From the NCBI GenBank assembly GCA_003561815.1, contig PWVP01000168.1, forward strand, positions 1 to 13,447: 13,447 bases of DNA. The letters run 5' to 3'. The stretch is from Campylobacterota bacterium (GTDB lineage Bacteria > Campylobacterota > Campylobacteria > Campylobacterales > SZUA-545). Every line of letters begins with the position of its first letter. The stretch's first letter is position 1. Below, piece by piece: positions 8,193-12,658 of this stretch. Below the pieces are notes generated by a model. That model was not told where the DNA came from. It made no database searches and saw only the letters and a program-made list of their open reading frames with translations. Made by a program: the position numbers and the translations under genes.

Positions 8193-8426
8193 TTAGGCGC
8201 GCTTTCTTCGGGCCACGACAGTCCAGTCGGCCTCGTTGAACTTCAGGGAGTTGAGCAGCTCGTGACCCTGATCTTTGATCAGATCGGCACTTCTTTGCAC
8301 AGCAGAGAAGTCTCCAATCTCAAAAAGAAAGATCGCCACCTCACCCGGCTCAATCTCGCGATCCATAATCTCGCCCATACGATCGTAAAAGGCGTCTTTG
8401 AGGTGCCGTAAGTCAAACCGTTTCAT
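8193..8426 (-). CDS. Small NuoE-position subunit (HP1264-like)
   Basis: This is a 77-residue soluble protein in the place of nuoE. It has no cysteine at all, so it cannot carry the 2Fe-2S cluster N1a of a real NuoE. The opening MKRFDLRHLKD and the tail FNEADWTVVARRKR resemble what I recall of the small H. pylori and Campylobacter proteins of this position (HP1264 / Cj1575c). HP1264 has, as I recall, been reported to bind FMN, but nothing in this sequence proves flavin binding here. The alternating helix/strand pattern fits a compact alpha/beta fold. The ATG at 8426 has AAAGGAG 6 nt upstream and lies 11 nt after the nuoD stop; the stop codon directly abuts the next start. It is probably an adaptor between the flavoprotein and the peripheral arm, though the function is inferred from position only. 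Confidence 0.85.
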   Translation of the reverse strand: MKRFDLRHLKDAFYDRMGEIMDREIEPGEVAIFLFEIGDFSAVQRSADLIKDQGHELLNSLKFNEADWTVVARRKRA

Positions 8427-8437
8427 CCAAGACTCCT

Positions 8438-9667
8438 TTATCGATCGATTTCGCCAAAGACGATATTGGTGCTACCAATAATCGTGACCACATCCGCCAG
8501 CTGCACACCCAGAAGCAGATCCTCTAAAATGCCGCAGTGATAGAAACTCGGTGCCCGCACCTTCACCCGGTAGGGGTACGGTCCCCCATCTGAGGCGATA
8601 AAGAAGCCCAGCTCCCCCTTGGGCGATTCGGTGGCCACATACACCTCCCCTTTGGGCGGTCGCATCCCCTGGGTGACCAGCACAAAGTGCTGCATCAACG
8701 AGTAGTTCTGCGTCATCATCTGCTCTTTGGGCGCACTGATAAACTCCGGCGCGTGGGCCATCAGCTCCGGTGGCGTGTCGCGGTAGATCTCTAGCGCCTG
8801 GCGGATAATGCGAATCGACTGCCACATCTCCTCGATGTGCAGCCGGTAGCGGCCATAGCAGTCGGTGGTTTCTGCCACCGGAATATCAAAGTCGATCTCA
8901 TCGTAGATCTCATAGGGCTCCTCTTTTCGGATATCCCACTTGATGCCGCTGCCGCGTAGCATCGGGCCGCTAAGCGCCCAGCTGTCAGCCAGCTCGGGGC
9001 TGATGTTGCCCACCTCCTCCAGACGCATACACCAGATGCGGTTCTCTTTGAGGAGCTTGTCATACATCTCGATCTGCTCGGGCATATGATCGAGAAACTC
9101 CTCACACATCTTGATCCACTCCGGTGTGAAATCCAGCGGCACACCGCCGATACGGATCGCCGAGTGGGTCAGACGCGCACCGCAATACTCCTCCATCAGA
9201 TCAAGGATATACTCCCGCTCGCGGAAGGGATAGAGCATCATACTCATCGCCCCCACATCCAGCGCGTGGGTGGCGAGGAAAAAGAGGTGGCTAGCCATCC
9301 GGTTAAGCTCCAGCAGCACCACACGGATCGCCTGTGCGCGGCGTGGCGCCTCGACACCGATGAGCTTCTCCACCGCCAAGGCAAAGGCGTGGTTGTTGGA
9401 GGTGGCCGCGATATAGTCCATCCGATCGGTAGTGGGCAGAAACTCGTTGTAGATCATGTTTTCGGCCATCTTCTCCATACCCCGGTGCAAAAAGCCGATA
9501 TTGGGCACGGAGCGGACAATCTCCTCCCCTTCGAGTTCGAGCACCAGATTCAGCTGGCCGTGGGCCGAGGGGTGCTGCGGACCGAAGTTGATAATCATCC
9601 GGTTGCTCTCCCGCTCGAAAGCGAGGTTCTCATAAAAGGGCGCGAGCCGATTTGGGGTTTGTGCCAT
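8438..9667 (-). CDS. nuoD: NADH-quinone oxidoreductase subunit D
   Basis: This 409-residue subunit (49-kDa homolog, related to NiFe-hydrogenase large subunits) forms the quinone-reduction pocket with NuoB. The signature FGPQHPSAHG is at residues 28-37, followed by the HRGMEKMAE and TDRMDYIA regions. The C-terminus LADVVTIIGSTNIVFGEIDR carries the family's conserved ending. Hydrogenase Ni-binding cysteines are absent, as expected. Length equals the typical bacterial NuoD, and no fusion with NuoC is seen. The ATG at 9667 lies 2 nt after the nuoC stop with AAGGAAG upstream. Confidence 0.97.
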   Translation of the reverse strand: MAQTPNRLAPFYENLAFERESNRMIINFGPQHPSAHGQLNLVLELEGEEIVRSVPNIGFLHRGMEKMAENMIYNEFLPTTDRMDYIAATSNNHAFALAVEKLIGVEAPRRAQAIRVVLLELNRMASHLFFLATHALDVGAMSMMLYPFREREYILDLMEEYCGARLTHSAIRIGGVPLDFTPEWIKMCEEFLDHMPEQIEMYDKLLKENRIWCMRLEEVGNISPELADSWALSGPMLRGSGIKWDIRKEEPYEIYDEIDFDIPVAETTDCYGRYRLHIEEMWQSIRIIRQALEIYRDTPPELMAHAPEFISAPKEQMMTQNYSLMQHFVLVTQGMRPPKGEVYVATESPKGELGFFIASDGGPYPYRVKVRAPSFYHCGILEDLLLGVQLADVVTIIGSTNIVFGEIDR

Positions 9668-9669
9668 TC

Positions 9670-10464
9670 TTACTTCCTTTTATCGAGAACTTTGGATTTG
9701 GCCGGATCGAGATCATCATTGAGGACAGGGCGGCGCTGATCCTGATACTGAATCGGTGTGGGCTCCTCTTTAGGCTCTGCACCATACTGAACTTCGTGGC
9801 CCAGGCGGGCAAAGCGCTTCGTATCGTAGCGATCGATACGCGCCGGATCGCGGTTTTCAGGACCGATCACATCGCGGAACTCTTTACCGTAGATCTTATC
9901 CACCTCGTACCACTGGGCAAACTCATCCCCCTCTAGCGGGTAGGTTTTGCGCAGCGGATAGTCGTGCCAGTCGTCGGGCATCAGGATGCGCTTGAGGTTG
10001 GGGTGGTTGTTGGCGATGATGCCAAACATATCGTACATCTCCCGCTCCTGCCAGTTGGCCGCACGCCAGAGATCGCTCACGCTCTCGATCGACTCCTTCT
10101 CCTGAATGCGGCACTTCACGCGGATGCGCTGGCGCCGCTCAATGGAGAGCAGCTCATAAAAGATCTCAAACTCCCCGCTTTGGGCCAGATAGTCGATGGC
10201 TGAAAGCTCCATCAGCTGGCCAAAGCCCCGCGAACGCAAAAGCGCCAGTGCGGCTTTGTTCTCCTGTGGCTGGATAATCACCACCGCGCGGCCGGCCATC
10301 ATGTAGCTCTCTTTGATTCCGATACTCTTCTCAAGCTCGGCCACATCCGCTGCTAGCCGCTCTTCCGTGATCGGCTCCTTAGGCAGTTCGGGCACCACCA
10401 AAAAGCGGTCGGTATAGTAGGGCTTCTTCTGAACATCATCCTTGGGCTGATAGGGTCTAAACAT
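9670..10464 (-). CDS. nuoC: NADH-quinone oxidoreductase subunit C
   Basis: This 264-residue subunit (30-kDa homolog) belongs to the quinone-reducing connecting module and contacts NuoB and NuoD. The diagnostic block QEREMYDMFGI (about 139-149) and the following HPNLKRILMPDDW and YPLRKTYPLEGDEF are intact. An N-terminal extension of about 50 residues and a charged, proline-rich C-terminal tail (after about residue 195) flank the core, in line with the long Campylobacterota form. The ATG at 10464 has AAGG about 6 nt upstream and lies 11 nt after nuoB. Confidence 0.96.
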   Translation of the reverse strand: MFRPYQPKDDVQKKPYYTDRFLVVPELPKEPITEERLAADVAELEKSIGIKESYMMAGRAVVIIQPQENKAALALLRSRGFGQLMELSAIDYLAQSGEFEIFYELLSIERRQRIRVKCRIQEKESIESVSDLWRAANWQEREMYDMFGIIANNHPNLKRILMPDDWHDYPLRKTYPLEGDEFAQWYEVDKIYGKEFRDVIGPENRDPARIDRYDTKRFARLGHEVQYGAEPKEEPTPIQYQDQRRPVLNDDLDPAKSKVLDKRK

Positions 10465-10475
10465 ATTTCACCTTT

Positions 10476-10985
10476 TTATACAAACCGTTTGGCGCTTTTG
10501 TTGCGATCCATCGACTCGCGGCGGATCTTCTGCTGAAGCATCATCGTCGCATACTGCAGGGTATCCGGACGCGGCGCACAGCCGGGCAGATAGATATCCA
10601 CCGGGATAATCCGATCGACCCCCTGTACCGTGGCGTAGGTGTTAAACATCCCGCCGGTGTTGGCGCAGCTGCCCATGGAGATGACCCATTTAGGCTCAGC
10701 CATCTGGTCATACAGACGGCGCACAAAAGGGGCGTGCTTTTTACTCAGTGTCCCGGCCACACACATCACCTCCGCCTGACGGGGTGAGGCGCGAAAGATG
10801 GTCCCGAAACGGTCAAAATCAAAGCGACCGGCACCCGAAGCCATCATCTCGATGGCGCAACAGGCCAGACCGTAGGTGAGAAACCAGAGCGAGTTGCTCC
10901 GTCCCCAGTTGACCAGTTTATCAATGGTGGTCAGCGCCACCGGCAGGCCGCCGCTGCTTGCATAGTTTACTTGATGCTGTGCCAC
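10476..10985 (-). CDS. nuoB: NADH-quinone oxidoreductase subunit B (cluster N2)
   Basis: NuoB carries the terminal 4Fe-4S cluster N2, which reduces quinone. Its ligands are visible: the adjacent pair C42-C43 (GLACCAIEMM), C107 (MGSCANTGG) and C136 (YLPGCAPRP), numbered from the GTG start. The protein is then 169 residues, close to the usual length. I chose GTG at 10985 because AAGGAG sits exactly 7 nt upstream. An in-frame ATG at 11006 would add seven residues (MEKRSAS) but has no Shine-Dalgarno. With the GTG start the gene overlaps the nuoA end by 19 nt. An extra cysteine, C75, is outside the cluster motif. Confidence 0.95.
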   Translation of the reverse strand: MAQHQVNYASSGGLPVALTTIDKLVNWGRSNSLWFLTYGLACCAIEMMASGAGRFDFDRFGTIFRASPRQAEVMCVAGTLSKKHAPFVRRLYDQMAEPKWVISMGSCANTGGMFNTYATVQGVDRIIPVDIYLPGCAPRPDTLQYATMMLQQKIRRESMDRNKSAKRFV

Positions 10986-11365
10986 TGAAGCGCTCCTTTT
11001 TTCCATTCATAGACAAAACCCACGGTGAGGATAAAGAGAAAGATCACCATGGCCACAAAGGCGAACCAGCCATACCCGAGTGCCACCAGCTCATTAAAGC
11101 TCACCGCCCAGGGGAACATGAAAATAATCTCCACATCGAAGAGAATAAAGAGCAGGGCAAAGAGATAGAACTGTGTGGTGATGCGGTTGGGCTGCAGCGA
11201 GGTCTCCGGGCCGCACTCATAGATGGAGAGCTTAAGCTTGAGATCGTCTCGAACCGCCAGCCGGTTTCCGACCCAGGCTGAGATCAGCATCGTCAGGATA
11301 AAAGCACTAAAGGTCAGAACAAAAAGGATAAAGACCCCTAAATAGGGATGAGCAACACTCTCCAC
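10967..11365 (-). CDS. nuoA: NADH-quinone oxidoreductase subunit A
   Basis: This 132-residue membrane subunit (ND3 homolog) has three hydrophobic helices: about residues 8-30, 66-88 and 97-119. The conserved loop YECGPE (Cys51) and FDVEIIFMFPWA (76-87, with the intramembrane Asp77 and Glu79) mark the family. I chose GTG at 11365 because GGAAGG lies 6 nt upstream and because the resulting length matches NuoA. The frame is open upstream to a TTG at 11410, but those 15 residues contain the Shine-Dalgarno and are not NuoA-like. It is the first gene of the operon, preceded by the shared divergent control region. Confidence 0.94.
   Translation of the reverse strand: MESVAHPYLGVFILFVLTFSAFILTMLISAWVGNRLAVRDDLKLKLSIYECGPETSLQPNRITTQFYLFALLFILFDVEIIFMFPWAVSFNELVALGYGWFAFVAMVIFLFILTVGFVYEWKKGALQWHSIK
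10993..10998 (-). promoter_or_regulatory. Ribosome binding site deciding the nuoB GTG start
   Basis: AAGGAG on the minus strand lies 7 nt before the GTG at 10985 and downstream of the competing ATG at 11006. It lies within the nuoA 3' untranslated edge region, upstream of the nuoA stop in transcript order. Confidence 0.7.
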
Positions 11366-11371
11366 GGCAAT

Positions 11372-11377
11372 CCTTCC
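11372..11377 (-). promoter_or_regulatory. Ribosome binding site deciding the nuoA GTG start
   Basis: GGAAGG on the minus strand lies 6 nt before the GTG at 11365. Its position inside the longer open frame argues against the upstream TTG start. Confidence 0.75.
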
Positions 11378-11438
11378 TTCCAAAACACAAGGTGACGAAA
11401 CCGCCTGCAAGCGTGCAGCCGGGCCGTTTATGCTGAAA

Positions 11439-11444
11439 ACTATA
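11439..11444 (-). promoter_or_regulatory. Candidate -10 box of the nuoA promoter
   Basis: TATAGT on the minus strand follows a T-rich run and would place a start site near 11432, giving a leader of roughly 65 nt before the nuoA GTG. No good -35 hexamer lies 16-18 nt upstream. That is normal for Campylobacterota sigma-70 promoters, but it leaves the call weak. Confidence 0.35.
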
Positions 11445-11559
11445 TCAAAACAACCGTTTAACTTCGCCTAGCCAAGTGGATATGAGGGGTGATTGGGCGC
11501 TCGAATTTGCGGGTATGTTTCTATTTGAAACACTCCTGCAGGGGATAGCCGCCTAAATA

Positions 11560-11574
11560 GTTACCTTTAGTAAC
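11560..11574. promoter_or_regulatory. Short dyad GTTAC-N5-GTAAC, possible operator
   Basis: A perfect 5-bp inverted repeat with a 5-nt centre lies between the two divergent promoters. The geometry fits a dimeric regulator site but matches no consensus I know well, and a 5-bp dyad can arise by chance. Confidence 0.25.
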
Positions 11575-11608
11575 ACATACGGCCAGATTACAGCAAACTT
11601 AAAAGAAC

Positions 11609-11637
11609 TTGCAAGCGCTCTTTAATTGTGGTATAAT
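11609..11637 (+). promoter_or_regulatory. Sigma-70 promoter of the regulator gene
   Basis: A perfect TATAAT (11632-11637) has an extended -10 TG at 11629-11630. TTGCAA at 11609-11614 is a 4/6 match to the -35 box at exactly 17 bp spacing. The start site should fall near 11644, giving a leader of about 37 nt that includes the ribosome binding site at 11667-11673. Confidence 0.75.
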
Positions 11638-11660
11638 TTAAAAAATATTTAAACTTTAAA
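11637..11660. promoter_or_regulatory. Tandem TTTAAA array, candidate HsrA-type operator
   Basis: TTTAAA occurs at 11637-11642, 11648-11653 and 11655-11660. The first two are 11 bp apart, one helical turn, giving TTTAAA-N5-TTTAAA. H. pylori HsrA (HP1043) is described as binding a tandem TTTAAG repeat with the same 5-nt spacing, so each half-site here matches 5 of 6. The array begins at the last base of the -10 box and covers the expected start site, a position suited to autorepression. Binding is inferred. Confidence 0.45.
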
Positions 11661-11680
11661 ATAAGCAGAAGGGCCGGATT

Positions 11681-12403
11681 TTGCATAAACGAATCATCAT
11701 CATCGACAATCGCCCCGCTGAAGCGAAGCTGATGGCGGATGCTTTAGCGCAGGAGGGGTACCAGCCGGTGTGTGCAGACACCTACGAAGAGGCGGATAGC
11801 ATCGTCCAGAGCCAACCGGCTGATCTTGTTCTGATCGACTGGGAGAGTGCCGAGGCGGGGTTTTTTGACTTCGTGGTCAACCTCAAGCGGCAGCTCAAGA
11901 AGGTCGCCGTTGTGGTCATCTCCAATCAGAGCGGCAAAACCGCCGAGATCGACGCGCTCAATAACGGTGCAGATGACTACACCCCAAAGCCGATCATCGA
12001 CGGCAAACTCGATAAGGGGTACTACGGCGTGATGCTCTCACGCATCGAGGCGCGGCTGCGTTTTGGCGGTACCAATGTGATCGATGTGGGCGAGCTGGTG
12101 ATCGATCCCGACGAGGAGAAGATCTACTATAAAGCCAAAGAGATTGAGCTCAAAGGCAAGCCCTTTGAGGTACTCACCCACTTAGCCCGCCACCGCGATC
12201 AGATCGTGAGCAAAGAGCAGCTGCTGGATGCCATCTGGGAGGAGCCCGAGCTGGTCACGCCCAATGTGATCGAGGTGGCGATTAATCAGATTCGCCAGAA
12301 GATGGATAAGCCACTGGGTATCGGCACCATCGAGACAGTACGCCGCCGGGGGTATCGTTTCTGTTTTCCTAACTGTAGTGGCCAAACCATTACGGATCAG
12401 TAA
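11681..12403 (+). CDS. hsrA: Orphan OmpR-family response regulator, HsrA/CosR type
   Basis: This 240-residue transcription factor has a receiver-like domain (about 1-125) and a winged-helix DNA-binding domain (about 135-232). The second half, from ARLRFGGTNVI through VSKEQLLDAIWEEPE and VTPNVIEVAINQIR to VRRRGYRFCFP, is nearly the same as H. pylori HP1043 and C. jejuni CosR as I remember them. Those are essential regulators of redox and respiratory genes. The receiver keeps D9, D53, S81 and K103, but the second acidic-pocket residue is Asn10, and the region after KP (104-120) is longer than in HP1043. The start is TTG at 11681, supported by AGAAGGG 7 nt upstream; no histidine kinase gene is adjacent. 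It is divergent from nuoA, so it may control the operon. Symbol chosen by similarity; cosR is equally valid. Confidence 0.92.
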   Translation: MHKRIIIIDNRPAEAKLMADALAQEGYQPVCADTYEEADSIVQSQPADLVLIDWESAEAGFFDFVVNLKRQLKKVAVVVISNQSGKTAEIDALNNGADDYTPKPIIDGKLDKGYYGVMLSRIEARLRFGGTNVIDVGELVIDPDEEKIYYKAKEIELKGKPFEVLTHLARHRDQIVSKEQLLDAIWEEPELVTPNVIEVAINQIRQKMDKPLGIGTIETVRRRGYRFCFPNCSGQTITDQ

Positions 12404-12404
12404 C

Positions 12405-12429
12405 GCCTCTGGAGCAGAGCCCCAGAGGC
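12405..12429 (+). terminator. Hairpin just after the regulator stop, possible terminator
   Basis: GCCTCTGG (12405-12412) pairs perfectly with CCAGAGGC (12422-12429) around a 9-nt loop, starting 1 nt after the TAA. No T-tract follows, so a classic intrinsic terminator is not proven. The right arm overlaps GCCCCAG (12419-12425), which can instead pair with CTGGGGC at 12434-12440, giving two exclusive folds. Confidence 0.4.
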
Positions 12430-12431
12430 TA

Positions 12432-12479
12432 CGCTGGGGCCGCTGTGGCCACTAAAGCACGCCGCTGACGCGGCTGTAG
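12432..12479. repeat. Intergenic hairpin repeat, copy 1
   Basis: It shares CGCTGGGGCCGCTG, AAGCACGCCGC and GCGGCTGTAG with copy 2. The core is a 5-bp stem GCCGC/GCGGC around a TGAC loop (12461-12474). Relative to copy 2 it carries about 9 extra bases (TGGCCACTA-like) between the first two blocks. Identity of the element is unknown; it resembles a REP-type palindromic repeat. Confidence 0.55.
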
Positions 12480-12525
12480 AGTATCATTCCAGCTGTCCGT
12501 CCAGGCTTTTCGAACTGCTCGATCG

Positions 12526-12564
12526 CGCTGGGGCCGCTGAAGCACGCCGCCGGTGCGGCTGTAG
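12526..12564. repeat. Intergenic hairpin repeat, copy 2
   Basis: This is the same block order as copy 1, starting 94 nt further on. The stem GCCGC/GCGGC (12546-12559) is retained, while the 4-nt loop is CGGT instead of TGAC. A conserved stem with a changed loop suggests that the structure is what is kept. Confidence 0.55.
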
Positions 12565-12609
12565 GTGTGGTTGCGCCGCCTGATGCTACTTGAGTTCGCC
12601 CGCCATTAA

Positions 12610-12636
12610 GGGTGGCTGTTGCTTCGCAAGCCACCC
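12610..12636 (-). terminator. Hairpin downstream of aguB, possible terminator
   Basis: GGGTGGCT (12610-12617) pairs with AGCCACCC (12629-12636), and a smaller 3-bp stem (TGC/GCA) sits in the loop. It lies about 23 nt beyond the aguB stop. On the minus strand it is followed only by TTAATGG, a poor U-tract, so termination is plausible but not certain. Confidence 0.4.
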
Positions 12637-12658
12637 CTTCGCCTGAAATGCTTTTTTT

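Larger units (their letters stand above)
11366..11680. other. Divergent control region between nuoA and the HsrA/CosR-type regulator
   Basis: This 315-nt stretch has no convincing gene. Its right part (about 11580-11670) is markedly AT-rich, in contrast to the GC-rich genes on both sides. It holds a strong promoter for the regulator, a weaker candidate nuoA promoter, a tandem TTTAAA array, one isolated TTTAAG on the minus strand (11598-11603), and a GTTAC/GTAAC dyad. The centre (about 11465-11555) shows nothing I can assign. A 13-codon open frame from the ATG near 11515 has no ribosome binding site. Confidence 0.7.
12404..12658. other. Structured convergent spacer between regulator and aguB
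   Basis: This 255-nt stretch has no gene. It contains an 8-bp hairpin directly after the regulator stop, two copies of a hairpin-bearing direct repeat, a second 8-bp hairpin near aguB, and a T7 run at 12652-12658 beside the aguB stop. It probably serves as a termination region for both convergent transcripts. Confidence 0.6.

Noticed and set aside
7200..8411. A 403-codon open frame on the plus strand
   Set aside because: It is antisense to the flavoprotein and small subunit genes, has no recognisable domain, and crosses conserved Fe-S motifs of the real gene. GC-rich coding DNA leaves such shadows open.
9086..9739. A 217-codon open frame on the plus strand
   Set aside because: It is antisense to nuoD and the end of nuoC, both of which are unmistakable; the product is His-rich noise.
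11366..11410. TTG start giving NuoA 15 more residues
   Set aside because: The stretch holds the Shine-Dalgarno GGAAGG for the GTG at 11365, and NuoA length fits the GTG start.
11515..11556. 13-codon open frame (MFLFETLLQGIAA) in the control region, possible leader peptide
   Set aside because: It has no ribosome binding site, and its position relative to the promoters does not fit a leader for either gene.
12432..12564. Two repeats with a spacer as a minimal CRISPR array
   Set aside because: The copies differ by an insertion and in the loop, only two exist, and no cas gene is near.
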